The notes: generated by a model not told the origin, from the sequence alone. Counted from the stretch's first letter, positions 14,337-22,668 are shown. The stretch is 31,122 nt of DNA from Bacillota bacterium (GCA_021781855.1 JAJXWC010000004.1:1-31122), one strand, 5' to 3'. A program made the numbers and translations.

Positions 14337-16700
14337 ATGGCAAATAAAAAATGGCTGCTAGCCTGCATCATTTCCGTGGCTGTATCGTCTAGCGCTTTAC
14401 CAGTGATTGCTCATGCAAATACTAGTCAGTTATATCATGGAGAATATCTTTATCTTGATGACCAATCAAATGATTGGATTGGTCTTCCTTATCCAATGAT
14501 TCCAAATACAACAATCAACAGTAGCACGAACCTAATTAAGATAGGTTCATCTTATAATGCTGCTTTAACGGCTCCAGCGGGGTTTACATTTGATGCCTCT
14601 TCCAACAATGGTCCTTATGCGATTACTCAGGGAGACTTAACCAATGGCTTGATTAGTTCCACTGACACTTGGATGGGATTAACAGCAAGTGATGGAAATT
14701 CCTTTTATGAAAGGAAAATTTCGATGCACCCAGAAACACTTCCGTTAAACATCACATTTGAAGATGCAACAACAGGAAAAATCGTCGGAGTCACACAGTA
14801 CTCAGCAGCGACTTCAATCACTAAAACGAATTCTAAAATTAATTCGAATACAAGCGCGGTAAATGGTGTTGATGTAGCACAGTCGCTTAATTTATCTACA
14901 GTAGCTGTACCTGCAGGTTATGAAACAGTCAGTCAGTACAGCAGCTTACCTTTATACAGTTTGTCTTTTGAAAATTCTCAAAAATTGATGAATGAAAATT
15001 ATTTGTCAACACCGAATCTTTTAACAAATTATATGCTTACACCGAGCGATGTCAACAGCAGCAATACAGCTTTTACTGTCACTTTGCCGGTTGAGCCGAT
15101 TGTACACACGATAAGGGCTTATTTTGTGAATGCTGCGGGAGATAATATCGCAGCGCCAGCACAGTACACAGGGGCTACAGGTTCAAATTGGACACCTGTT
15201 TTGCCGAGTATTACCGGTTATCTTACTCCAAGTGCAAGTACGCAGGTTGTAGGAAATTCTGATGCTTCAGTAACTTATACGTATGCAGCAGATACAACAA
15301 ATAATGATAAAATGACAATAACTGGCGAGGATGCATCAGGAAAAGTACTGTATCGGTATGAAGATAATACAAATTATCAAGCAGGAGAGAATTACAATAT
15401 TGAGGCCCCGAATATTCAGGGTTATGATAGCATGACTTCCTCTTTAGACGGTACAGTAGCAAGCAATACTGCCGGGAATCAGCTCATCTTTGTCTATACA
15501 CCAGATATTTCGAATACAGCAGCAACAAATGTTCCAAGCGGAGCGCTGAATCCGTCAATTAGCCTGCCCACGCTGACAACGACCGCCTCAGGTCAAACAG
15601 GACTTTTACTGGATTTAACAGGTCATGCTTATCGTGTTTCAACGATTGAGCAATTTATTGATGAGCTTTCATCAAAGCCCAATTCTTATCTTCAGCTGAA
15701 TTTAACAGGAAATATTTACACTGATAGCAACTGGAACTGGCTAAATTCGGGGATTACAATGGAAAGTTCGGTGCTTGGACAAAGCGGAAATGCAATCATG
15801 CAGTCTGGCGGACAATGGTATATTAAAACAGCAAGTACAGGACAACCAGATTGCGTAACTTTCCCGATTTTGACTAAAAATGATTTGCGGCAAATTGTTG
15901 CTTACGGTGTGTCAAAGGGTGTTCAGATTATTCCAACAATTGACCTTCCTAGTCACGCACAATCGCTTTTAGACCAAGAAAGTTGGTCTAGGAATTCTCA
16001 ATTTTATTCTGATTTATTGCTTCCTAGCTCAAATAATCAAGCATGGGATACGTTAAATTATGATAATGCTCTGTCGGTAACTTTTGCAGAACAGATTCTT
16101 TCAGAATATCTGCCGATTTTTAATGCACAGCCGCAAAGAGTTTTTGCGATTGGTGGTGATGAAATTGTCGGTGCAGACAATGAAAATGATGCCGATTATC
16201 CTGGCTTTGCAAATTTCATGAATCAAATCAATCAATTTCTAAATGCTAATGGATTTGTAAGCAGAATGTGGAATGATGCGATTACGCCAACGAATGTTTC
16301 TTTGCTAAACAAAAATATTCAGATTGCCTATTGGACAACAAACGGAGCAACTTATGCAGGTGCGGCAAATAGTAAAGCAGATATTGTACCCGCTCAGACC
16401 TTGCTTAATGATGGGTTTCAGCTTTATAACTATAACGGGTACTACCTTTATTTTGAACCTACTCAAAATTCACTCTCTCCAGGCGCTTATGCTTACACAT
16501 TAAATGACCTTGCCCATACTTGGTCAATTGATGATTTTGCTTTAAATAATTTATCAGCCCCCGTAACAGCAAACACTCAGAATATCATGGGGTCGGCGAT
16601 GAGCCTTTGGGGAGCAACAGGGGAAGAAAATTATAGTGATGAGCAAATTTATCAAGATACTCAAAGTTTAGTCACGACTTATTTGGCAGCTAACAATTAG
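14337..16700 (+). CDS. Secreted GH20 beta-N-acetylhexosaminidase with MucBP-like repeats
   Basis: Predicted exported glycosidase of 787 residues. Residues 1-27 are a signal peptide cut after AHA. Two MucBP-like repeats follow at about 256-317 and 325-388 (IRAYFVNAAGDNI...GYLTPS, and ITGEDASGKVLYRYEDNT...GYD). The catalytic region, about 420-787, has GH20 features: IIPTIDLPSHAQSLL, then FAIGGDEI with the Asp608-Glu609 pair for substrate-assisted catalysis, then RMWNDAI and AYWTT. The expected action is release of terminal GlcNAc or GalNAc units, or disaccharides, from host or milk glycans or wall material. No LPXTG anchor or membrane tail is seen, so it is probably released or held by the repeats. 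It is flanked by terminators, so monocistronic. The exact substrate cannot be read from sequence. Confidence 0.85.
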   Translation: MANKKWLLACIISVAVSSSALPVIAHANTSQLYHGEYLYLDDQSNDWIGLPYPMIPNTTINSSTNLIKIGSSYNAALTAPAGFTFDASSNNGPYAITQGDLTNGLISSTDTWMGLTASDGNSFYERKISMHPETLPLNITFEDATTGKIVGVTQYSAATSITKTNSKINSNTSAVNGVDVAQSLNLSTVAVPAGYETVSQYSSLPLYSLSFENSQKLMNENYLSTPNLLTNYMLTPSDVNSSNTAFTVTLPVEPIVHTIRAYFVNAAGDNIAAPAQYTGATGSNWTPVLPSITGYLTPSASTQVVGNSDASVTYTYAADTTNNDKMTITGEDASGKVLYRYEDNTNYQAGENYNIEAPNIQGYDSMTSSLDGTVASNTAGNQLIFVYTPDISNTAATNVPSGALNPSISLPTLTTTASGQTGLLLDLTGHAYRVSTIEQFIDELSSKPNSYLQLNLTGNIYTDSNWNWLNSGITMESSVLGQSGNAIMQSGGQWYIKTASTGQPDCVTFPILTKNDLRQIVAYGVSKGVQIIPTIDLPSHAQSLLDQESWSRNSQFYSDLLLPSSNNQAWDTLNYDNALSVTFAEQILSEYLPIFNAQPQRVFAIGGDEIVGADNENDADYPGFANFMNQINQFLNANGFVSRMWNDAITPTNVSLLNKNIQIAYWTTNGATYAGAANSKADIVPAQTLLNDGFQLYNYNGYYLYFEPTQNSLSPGAYAYTLNDLAHTWSIDDFALNNLSAPVTANTQNIMGSAMSLWGATGEENYSDEQIYQDTQSLVTTYLAANN

Positions 16701-16751
16701 TTGCTGTATTCTTGTTGTGGAGAGGACTTTGAACACATCATTGAGAAAAAT

Positions 16752-16783
16752 AAAAGACCTCTAATAGATAGAGGTCTTTTTTT
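16752..16783. terminator. Bidirectional terminator after the GH20 gene
   Basis: AAAAGACCTC (16752-16761) pairs with GAGGTCTTTT (16771-16780) around TAATAGATA, then T to 16783. The A-rich left flank would give T on the minus strand for the convergent gene ending at 16787. Confidence 0.88.
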
Positions 16784-16786
16784 GTC

Positions 16787-17152
16787 TTAGACAATAGCCT
16801 TTCCACCGCGAAAATCAACGAGTAGCAAGTTTGGGCTAAGCAATTCGGCAGGGCTTTTCAACTGAATTAAATGGTAAGTCGGGTCCATTTCTGTTGACAT
16901 CTCTTCATGGAAGAAGTAGCTGCCGTATTTCTTATAGAAAATCGGTCCAAATTGAGAATCCATTGAAGCATCAAAAATTTCAGGAACAGTGCCCTTATTT
17001 ACCGCAACAATCCGATACCGTGAAATCCCGCCAGCACAAGCATCTACTGAAGTCCGTGTTTCACTCAAAGTGTGGTCAAAGTCAAAAACCAAGTCAACAT
17101 CACCCCAATCTTTGATTTTATTTGCTGTTAGTTCATCAAATTTAATTTTCAT
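16787..17152 (-). CDS. Iron-sulphur cluster biosynthesis family protein (YqkB-like)
   Basis: This 121-residue soluble protein resembles the YqkB group (COG4918) within the HesB/Fe-S biosynthesis fold. The pattern LVFDFDHTLS, then a single Cys in VDACAGG, and the ending HLIQLKSPAELLSPNLLLVD fit that group. The classical three-cysteine A-type scaffold motif (C...CxC) is absent, as in other YqkB-like proteins, so an Fe-S role is by family name only. The ATG at 17150-17152 has GGAG seven bases upstream. A possible -10 TATAAT lies at 17188-17193 (-) with a weak -35. It converges with the GH20 gene on a shared terminator. Confidence 0.75.
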   Translation of the reverse strand: MKIKFDELTANKIKDWGDVDLVFDFDHTLSETRTSVDACAGGISRYRIVAVNKGTVPEIFDASMDSQFGPIFYKKYGSYFFHEEMSTEMDPTYHLIQLKSPAELLSPNLLLVDFRGGKAIV

Positions 17153-17267
17153 TTTTGTCTCCAGACTTATATTTGTTTTATAAATCCATTATATCTTTTC
17201 AGGGCGATAGGCTCCAGAAATTTGATTGAAAAATTAGCTCTATGAAGTGTAAGCTTAGACTTTAAAA

Positions 17268-17400
17268 GGACTACTTTATTTGTGAGTAGGGCCTGATAGC
17301 TATGATACCAGGTCCTCAACTCGCTTTTCCTGCTATTCATTAGTCGCAAAGCGCAAAGACCCTACGGCTGTAGAACGAAAGCAGGTACTTGTTTGGGTTA
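17268..17400. repeat. Mosaic repeat and hairpin between the Fe-S family gene and the HAD gene
   Basis: The 259-bp gap holds ACTACTTTATTTGTGAGTAG, an imperfect hairpin GGGCCTG-ATA...TA-CCAGGTCC (about 17289-17315), and TACTTGTTTGGGTTAAA near 17391, a diverged copy of the CTTGCTAAGTTAAA module. It probably includes the end of the HAD transcript, but no T-run is clear. Confidence 0.45.
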
Positions 17401-17411
17401 AACTCAGTGTA

Positions 17412-18227
17412 TCATTTATAGTCTTTCAGGACCCACTCATTAATTGCGTGTGCCACGCCTGATTCGGCATTTGATTTCGTGATGTGCTTCGCAATTTTTT
17501 TCAATTCAGCTTTTCCGTTTTCCATCACGACAGGAGAACCTGCAACTTCAAGCATAGAGCGGTCATTTTCTTCATCACCGATTGCCATAACTTCACTTAA
17601 ATCGAGAAAAAGTTTTTCGGCGAGGTGTTTGACAGCAGAACCTTTACTGGCTTTTTTATTGACAAATTCAAGGTAGTAAGGAGTAGATTTTATCATTGTG
17701 AATCGCTCGAAGAATTCGAAAGGCATGTAGGCAATGCCGTTATCCAAAATTTCTGGCTCATCAACAATCATAACTTTAGCGATTTCGAGCTCGCCGATTT
17801 CTTCTGGAAGTCGATAATGAAGGGGCATATGGACCATTTGAGCTTCTTGTACGACATATTTTCCAATATCGCGCTGACTAGTATAAATGCCTTCACGTGT
17901 AATAGCCATGAGATGCAGACTGAGTTTACGTGCCATAGCATCAAGGTCAAGAAAATCGTCCCGTGAAATTGTTTCTTTGATAAATTCTTCACCAGTATCA
18001 GCACGCTGTACGAGCGCACCGTTGTAGGTAATGACATAATCCCCGTGGTCTGTCAAGCCTAATTCTTCAAGAATATCCGTCACACCCATGAGAGGGCGTC
18101 CAGTACAGATGACGATTTTTACGCCTGCAGCTTTTGCCTTAGCAACAGCTTCTTTTACAGCGAGTGTAATTTTGCGTTCAGGATTCAATAAGGTACCGTC
18201 AAGGTCGATTGCAACTAATTTTATCAT
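17412..18227 (-). CDS. Cof-type HAD phosphatase (YidA-like)
   Basis: HAD-superfamily hydrolase of the Cof/YidA group, soluble, expected to dephosphorylate sugar phosphates or related metabolites. The protein has 271 residues. Motif I is AIDLDGTLL, motif II ICTGRP, motif III the Lys in KASKGSAV, and motif IV AIGDEENDRSML. A C2B-type cap lies between motifs II and III. I start at ATG 18225-18227 (MIKLVAIDLDG); a GTG three codons upstream is possible. The gene lies 73 bp after the HD phosphohydrolase gene on the same strand, with no terminator seen between, so the two are likely co-transcribed. The substrate cannot be assigned. Confidence 0.88.
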   Translation of the reverse strand: MIKLVAIDLDGTLLNPERKITLAVKEAVAKAKAAGVKIVICTGRPLMGVTDILEELGLTDHGDYVITYNGALVQRADTGEEFIKETISRDDFLDLDAMARKLSLHLMAITREGIYTSQRDIGKYVVQEAQMVHMPLHYRLPEEIGELEIAKVMIVDEPEILDNGIAYMPFEFFERFTMIKSTPYYLEFVNKKASKGSAVKHLAEKLFLDLSEVMAIGDEENDRSMLEVAGSPVVMENGKAELKKIAKHITKSNAESGVAHAINEWVLKDYK

Positions 18228-18300
18228 GATTTTCACTTTCTATGGCTCAACTCAATTCATAGAGACTTACAGAGCCTTTATTTTGGTGGCGAGCGCCTGA

Positions 18301-19563
18301 TTAGATTTCGTCGTTTTTGATAAAGCTCATAAATTCTTCATTTTCCAGCATGATTTTTGGAAAATAGAAGCGGCTGTTGCCATGAATCGTGCCTGTCAAA
18401 GAAGCAACGAGCGGCGATAGTTCTGACAACTCCGTCAAAGTTCCATCTTTTTGTAAAATTTCAATTTGTGTGCGAGGCTTGTCCGAATTTGGTCGATAAA
18501 AATCATAAGGCAAGTCAAAATTATCATGAACCCCTGTATAATAAGCTGGGTCAAAACCATTTTCAGCCACGAGTGTCCGCAATTTATCAAGGAGATGCGC
18601 TGTATTTTTTGTAAAACGTACCGATTTTAGCAAATGACGGTTGATATAAGCAGAGGCTAAATCTGATAAAATTGCATCATCACAAGTCATCCAAGTTTGA
18701 AAATACGTATTCATCACGCCATCATCCAAACGTAAATAATCCTGTAGTGTATTATTGAACTCAAAAAATGGAACGAGACAAGGACTAGTCATCGTGAAGT
18801 ATTCAATGTGCTCAGGATAAAGCACTTTTGCCCGCGCCAGCAGATTTTTCAGCAGAACTTCCATTGAGCGAGAAGCAGGGTGAAAATAAACCTGCATATA
18901 CATCTGGTAGCGACTGACGATATAATCTTCTACTGCGTGTAAACCGCTGAATTTAAATGCAATTCCGTCTGTCACAGGTGTAATGACATGCAAGATTCGA
19001 GCAATATCAAATTGTCCGTAAACCACGCCAGAATAATAAGAATCGCGCAGCAGATAATCCATTCGGTCTGCGTCAATTTGGCTTGAAATCAGTTGAACGA
19101 CTTGTGGATTAGGATATTTGTGTGAAATTACTGATGCCACACGTTCAGGAAAATCTGCTGAAATTCTTCTGAGAACGGCATTAATTTCGGTATTTGGTGA
19201 GGTAATAATCTCGCGTGTTACCGCTTCGTGGTCAGTGTTGAAAAGTCCTTCAAAAGTGTGAGAATAAGCACCATGCCCGACATCGTGCAGAAGTGCAGCA
19301 CATTGTGTTACCAGATTTTCATCAGGATTCCATTCAAGCGGATACTTCATCGAAAAAGCGTCAGTAATTGTTTTAGCAATATGATAAACGCCTAAACAGT
19401 GCGAAAAACGACTATGTTCGGCACCATGAAAAGTATAAGATGAAGTGCCAAGCTGCTTAATCCGACGAAGTCGCTGGAATTCTGCCGTATTAATTAAGTC
19501 ATAAATGGTTTGATTGTCAACATGAATATAGTTGTGAACAGGTTCACGAAAAACTTTTTCCAT
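18301..19563 (-). CDS. HD-superfamily phosphohydrolase (YwfO-like)
   Basis: Soluble HD-domain protein of 420 residues, similar in plan to SAMHD1-type dNTP hydrolases and to the Firmicutes YwfO family. Metal-binding motifs are in order: HSRFSHCLGVYHIAKTI, LLHDVGHGAYSHTFE and SSQIDADRMDYLLRDSYYSG. Members hydrolyse (d)NTPs or other nucleotides; which one applies here is not visible. I start at ATG 19561-19563 (MEKVFREPVHNYIHVD), behind a strong AAAGGAGGAAA. The frame extends 22 codons further upstream, but that part is repeat DNA. Its leader contains a TATCAGTAA/TTACTGATA hairpin and a CTTGCTAGGTTAAG module. The HAD gene follows in the probable operon. Confidence 0.88.
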   Translation of the reverse strand: MEKVFREPVHNYIHVDNQTIYDLINTAEFQRLRRIKQLGTSSYTFHGAEHSRFSHCLGVYHIAKTITDAFSMKYPLEWNPDENLVTQCAALLHDVGHGAYSHTFEGLFNTDHEAVTREIITSPNTEINAVLRRISADFPERVASVISHKYPNPQVVQLISSQIDADRMDYLLRDSYYSGVVYGQFDIARILHVITPVTDGIAFKFSGLHAVEDYIVSRYQMYMQVYFHPASRSMEVLLKNLLARAKVLYPEHIEYFTMTSPCLVPFFEFNNTLQDYLRLDDGVMNTYFQTWMTCDDAILSDLASAYINRHLLKSVRFTKNTAHLLDKLRTLVAENGFDPAYYTGVHDNFDLPYDFYRPNSDKPRTQIEILQKDGTLTELSELSPLVASLTGTIHGNSRFYFPKIMLENEEFMSFIKNDEI

Positions 19564-19567
19564 TTTC

Positions 19568-19640
19568 CTCCTTTTTGAAGTGGTTACTTTATCAGTAATG
19601 TTTTTTCTCTTACTGATATTAGTAGGCACTTGCTAGGTTA
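19568..19640. repeat. Repeat with 9-bp hairpin in the leader of the HD gene
   Basis: GTTACTTTATCAGTAA, a loop, then TTACTGATA form a perfect 9-bp stem, followed by GGCACTTGCTAGGTTAAG. The first part is shared with 11693-11740, the second with 1602 and 3512. A minus-strand -10 TATAAT at 19681-19686 would place all of this in the HD transcript leader. Confidence 0.55.
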
Positions 19641-19784
19641 AGTTTAACAGAATGGTCAAAAATATGATGATTTACTTTCAATTATACAAGAAAATGCAGT
19701 AAAATACCATAATGAGAAAGCCCCGAAGGACTTTTCCATTTGGCTAACTCATCGCTATTTCCATGCTTTGCGCGCCGAAAGACG

Positions 19785-19911
19785 AGAGATTTATTCATTT
19801 TATCTCAGCAGTGCGTGCTATCAAAAGGTGGGAGCTTTGCTCTCTCTATCCACAACTTCAACAGCACACTGTTTTGATAAAATTTATTAAATGAATCTCC
19901 TTGTCAGCCCT
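19785..19911. repeat. Structured mosaic repeat with nested inverted repeats
   Basis: The rest of the 390-bp gap is repeat. GAGATTTATTCATTTTATC at its left pairs loosely with GATAAAATTTATTAAATG and AATCTC at its right. Inside, TATCAAAA (19820) and TTTTGATA (19872) pair with each other. It contains module A (19799-19822) and an inverted GTTGTGGATAGAGAGAGC module (about 19834-19860). No coding signal. Confidence 0.55.
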
Positions 19912-19941
19912 AACTGATTAGCCATATCTAAAAAAATAGTG

Positions 19942-19947
19942 TAAAAT
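19942..19947 (+). promoter_or_regulatory. -10-like hexamer next to the DUF1934 start codon
   Basis: TAAAAT ends 6 bp before ATG 19954. There is no ribosome site in the preceding 25 bases, so a leaderless mRNA is possible. The -35 is poor. Confidence 0.35.
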
Positions 19948-19953
19948 AAATTT

Positions 19954-20328
19954 ATGATAAAAATCGTGATTCAAAATAAAATCAAAATCGCAGAACAAGA
20001 AGAACTCATTCACGAAGAATATGATGGAGAATTCAAGAAAATTTCAGGAAAATGGTGCCTTATTTATCAAAATTCGGCCACAGAAAGAGTACTTATCAAA
20101 TTTGACGAAAATGAATTATCAATGATTAGGTATGCTGATAGTCCGGTCAAATTGCATTTTCACAAAGATTTCTTGACTAACACTTACTATGAGGGGCTAG
20201 GATTTTTGAATGTTACGACAAAAAAACTGCAAGTTAATCTTGAAAATGCTTCAGTAAATCTGAATTATCATCTAAGTCAAAATGAACAAAAAATTGCAGA
20301 TTATCAAATGCAAATCAGCTGGAGGTAA
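19954..20328 (+). CDS. DUF1934 beta-barrel protein (YwiB-like)
   Basis: The 124-residue protein fits the DUF1934 family (YwiB of B. subtilis), small calycin-like beta barrels of unknown function. Features are alternating beta strands, ISGKWCLIYQN, and the ending LNYHLSQNEQKIADYQMQISWR typical of the last strands. No signal peptide. It begins a tight operon, as the membrane gene starts two bases after its stop. No Shine-Dalgarno precedes the ATG, and a -10-like TAAAAT sits 6 bp upstream. The function cannot be inferred. Confidence 0.75.
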   Translation: MIKIVIQNKIKIAEQEELIHEEYDGEFKKISGKWCLIYQNSATERVLIKFDENELSMIRYADSPVKLHFHKDFLTNTYYEGLGFLNVTTKKLQVNLENASVNLNYHLSQNEQKIADYQMQISWR

Positions 20329-20330
20329 AA

Positions 20331-21500
20331 ATGAAAAAAATTTCACTCCCAGAAGAACTCTATGAGAAACTAGAGCTAGGAGACCAAGATGAAATCGAAG
20401 TTGTTGACATCGCGCAAGACCGTTTCACCATTCGCGCTGTCGGCGGAAAAAAATCAGAATATGCAGCAAGTTGGTTTTTACTACCAACGCTAATCTCAAC
20501 CGTTATTTTTTTTGTTGCAGCGCTCATTCTCAAACATCCACATGTTATTCCACTTTCAGGCAACGAGTCAATCGCTTCGGCAATTATTGTGATTGCCAAT
20601 GGCGTTGGTATCATCACTTTTATTCTCGCCTATCTCAATAAGCGCAAAGAACTTTATCATATGATGACCCGAAAGATTTATTGGCGAACATTTGCTGCAG
20701 TTGTTGTTTCCGTTATTCTGATTGTCTCGCTTGCTTTATCTGCGGCCTTTTGGTTTATCAATCAAATTTTTTACGGTGTCAATTTTGGGCTTTTTACCTC
20801 AACACTTATTTTCGGTATTTTTTCAGGTATTTTAAATTATGTTTTGATTTTTATTGTTGATACTTTTGAAATTTCTATGCTACTTAATTTACTTATTTTT
20901 GTTGCTGTTGGTGGACTTGTATCCAGTATGGCAACCAATGGCAATCAATATTGGTGGCAACGCAATTTCAGCGTTTTAGGAACAGAAAGTTCAAATGCCA
21001 GTTTACAATTTAATTTGACCTTGATTATTTCAGCGGCTCTAATGATTGCATTATTTGACTACATTTTTGTTTCGATTCGGGAAAAATATGGACGTAGAGT
21101 CCGTCATATTATTCTGCAAAGTTTGCTCACGCTTTGTGCTGTTTGTATTGCGCTTGTTGGTCTAATTCCTAATAATGGACTTGGACTAGCTCACCTTGCT
21201 CATGATATCGCTGCACAACTTATTGTGCTCTTTATGGGCTTGTCCATTCTCGGCATTCGCTGGTTTCTTCCAAAAGCTAATAAAAATATTTATGCCATTT
21301 CTTATACGATTGTTATTCTCTTAGTTCTTTCTTATATTTTGTGGCATCCTATCCATTATCTCACCTTAACAGCTTTTGAAATTTTATCATTCAGTCTGAG
21401 TTTTGCTTGGCTTATGCTCCTCATTAACAATCTTTTGGGAATGCTGTGGAATGAAAAGAAAATTTATAAAGTCACAATTTCAAAAGAAGAAGCAAAATGA
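20331..21500 (+). CDS. DUF998-like membrane protein with an AbrB/MazE-like N-terminus
   Basis: Integral membrane protein of 389 residues. The first 37 residues (KISLPEELYEKLELGDQDEI, then EVVDIAQDRFTIRAV) look like a swapped-hairpin AbrB/MazE DNA-binding fold. About ten hydrophobic segments follow, from SWFLLPTLISTVIFFVAAL near residue 45 to the last near 365. A short basic tail ends in KVTISKEEAK. The membrane part resembles DUF998-type proteins, but the match is judged by eye. GGAGG precedes the ATG, and the stop overlaps the next start (ATGA), so the gene is translated with its neighbours. The role is unknown. A membrane sensor or an insertase partner would be guesses. Confidence 0.6.
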   Translation: MKKISLPEELYEKLELGDQDEIEVVDIAQDRFTIRAVGGKKSEYAASWFLLPTLISTVIFFVAALILKHPHVIPLSGNESIASAIIVIANGVGIITFILAYLNKRKELYHMMTRKIYWRTFAAVVVSVILIVSLALSAAFWFINQIFYGVNFGLFTSTLIFGIFSGILNYVLIFIVDTFEISMLLNLLIFVAVGGLVSSMATNGNQYWWQRNFSVLGTESSNASLQFNLTLIISAALMIALFDYIFVSIREKYGRRVRHIILQSLLTLCAVCIALVGLIPNNGLGLAHLAHDIAAQLIVLFMGLSILGIRWFLPKANKNIYAISYTIVILLVLSYILWHPIHYLTLTAFEILSFSLSFAWLMLLINNLLGMLWNEKKIYKVTISKEEAK

Positions 21501-22390
21501 CAAAACTCCCAGAAACACTACAAAAGCTTCATACATTTTTTCTGGAAAATGATGACTTACGTATTTTTGCAATGAGCGGTTCAAGATTAAACCGTAAAAT
21601 TTCGGACGATAAATTTAAGGATTGGGACGTTATCTTTTTTACAGAAAATATTGAGAAATACAAACAAGACAAACAATTTCTTGAAAAGTTCGGGGAAACG
21701 CTACTGATTACCGAGCCAGATGGAGTCGGGCATTTTTACGAACTCACTTATCCTGAAATGGACGGTTACACTTATCTCGTGCAATACAAAAGTGGACTAA
21801 GAATAGATTTTCAATTCATGAAATGCGCACGATTGGAGAAATATTTTGCCGAAGATAGCCTAGCAAAAATTATTTTGGACAAAGATGGTAATGCTCCGTC
21901 TCGTATTCCAGATGATAAGGCATACTGGATAAAACCGCCTGCACCAGAAGAATTGAATTATTCTATAAAGGAATTTTATTGGCAGTTTCTTAATACTCTG
22001 AAAGCAAACTTGAGAGGAGAGTTTTTATTAGCTCAGTTCTATCTTAATCTTACGCGTAAAGAGTGCATTCGTCTCATGACATGGTCAATAGCGGACAAAC
22101 GCGGATTTGCACATAATTATGGCAAAGAAAATACAGCTCTTTTTCAATTTCTGGAGAAAAGTGATGCGGCTTTACTGGAAAAAAGTTTTAATAGCGCTTC
22201 AAATGAAAAAATTAATCAGTCATTGAAAATACTTGCTAAACTGGAAAAAAAGCAAATTGATGAACATTCACATAGACTATTTTTTAGTGATTTAGATTTC
22301 AGTGGCTATGAAAATATTCCCAATGATTATCTTATCTCAAAAGATGAAAAAACTTTAGCTGAGTATTTTAAAATTTCTGATGGAAAATGA
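21497..22390 (+). CDS. ANT(6)-like aminoglycoside/streptomycin adenylyltransferase family protein
   Basis: The 297-residue protein matches the streptomycin adenylyltransferase family (AadE/AadK type), which transfers AMP from ATP to the 6-hydroxyl of streptomycin. The nucleotidyltransferase core is present: SGSRLN (27-32), FKDWDVIFF with Asp42 and Asp44, and RIDFQF with Asp104 as third acid. The helical C-terminal domain has RKECIRLMTWSIADKRGFAHNYGK. It is embedded in a chromosomal operon with DUF1934 and DUF998-like genes and not in a mobile element. Intrinsic low-level activity, as with aadK of B. subtilis, or a different natural substrate is therefore more likely than acquired resistance. 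Confidence 0.8.
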   Translation: MTKLPETLQKLHTFFLENDDLRIFAMSGSRLNRKISDDKFKDWDVIFFTENIEKYKQDKQFLEKFGETLLITEPDGVGHFYELTYPEMDGYTYLVQYKSGLRIDFQFMKCARLEKYFAEDSLAKIILDKDGNAPSRIPDDKAYWIKPPAPEELNYSIKEFYWQFLNTLKANLRGEFLLAQFYLNLTRKECIRLMTWSIADKRGFAHNYGKENTALFQFLEKSDAALLEKSFNSASNEKINQSLKILAKLEKKQIDEHSHRLFFSDLDFSGYENIPNDYLISKDEKTLAEYFKISDGK

Positions 22391-22468
22391 AACAAAGATT
22401 TATTTACTGGAAGTTTCAATTTCTTCTACCGAATACACAGTATTGACAAGAATGCGACTTTCCTCATA

Positions 22469-22492
22469 TTTAGCACACACTGCTAAGATAAA
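22469..22492 (-). repeat. Inverted copy of repeat module A
   Basis: On the minus strand this reads TTTATCTTAGCAG then TGTGTGCTAAA, one base different from the copy at 3599-3622. Confidence 0.7.
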
Positions 22493-22510
22493 GAAAGCCG
22501 ATAATTATTC

Positions 22511-22539
22511 TTGCATTTTTCCTAAACATGTAGTACAAT
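22511..22539 (+). promoter_or_regulatory. rplU-prp-rpmA promoter
   Basis: TTGCAT (22511-22516) and TACAAT (22534-22539) are 17 bp apart. The predicted start, near 22546, coincides with the first base of the leader's closing stem. Confidence 0.75.
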
Positions 22540-22545
22540 GTATGA

Positions 22546-22645
22546 GTTGTCTTTGTGGTTTCCATGAAGTGCAACCGCACGAAGTAGCGTTTTAAGTGCT
22601 ATAAGCCACGCACAACGGCGAGTCTAACAGTCTCATCCGAGACAA
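22546..22645 (+). ncRNA. Ribosomal protein L21 leader RNA
   Basis: The leader folds by eye into a branched structure. GTTGT (22546-22550) and GTGG (22555-22558) pair with CCAC (22606-22609) and ACAAC (22612-22616). Inside are hairpins GTGC/GCAC (22569-22580) and TAGC/GCTA (22585-22601). A further GTCTC/GAGAC hairpin follows at 22630-22643 before the ribosome site. Its place upstream of rplU and its layout match the L21 leader of Firmicutes, thought to mediate autogenous control by L21. Confidence 0.7.
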
Positions 22646-22668
22646 AAATCTAACAAGGAGGAATCACA

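Noticed and set aside
19564..19629. 22-codon N-terminal extension of the HD protein
   Set aside because: The sequence is repeat DNA, and AAAGGAGG lies just before the ATG at 19563.
21497..22390. Acquired antibiotic resistance gene on a mobile element
   Set aside because: It overlaps its operon neighbour, and there are no transposon or plasmid features around it; a resident gene is more likely.
22380..22595. 71-codon frame after the ANT(6)-like gene
   Set aside because: It covers the rplU promoter, a repeat module and the L21 leader, and its protein resembles nothing known.
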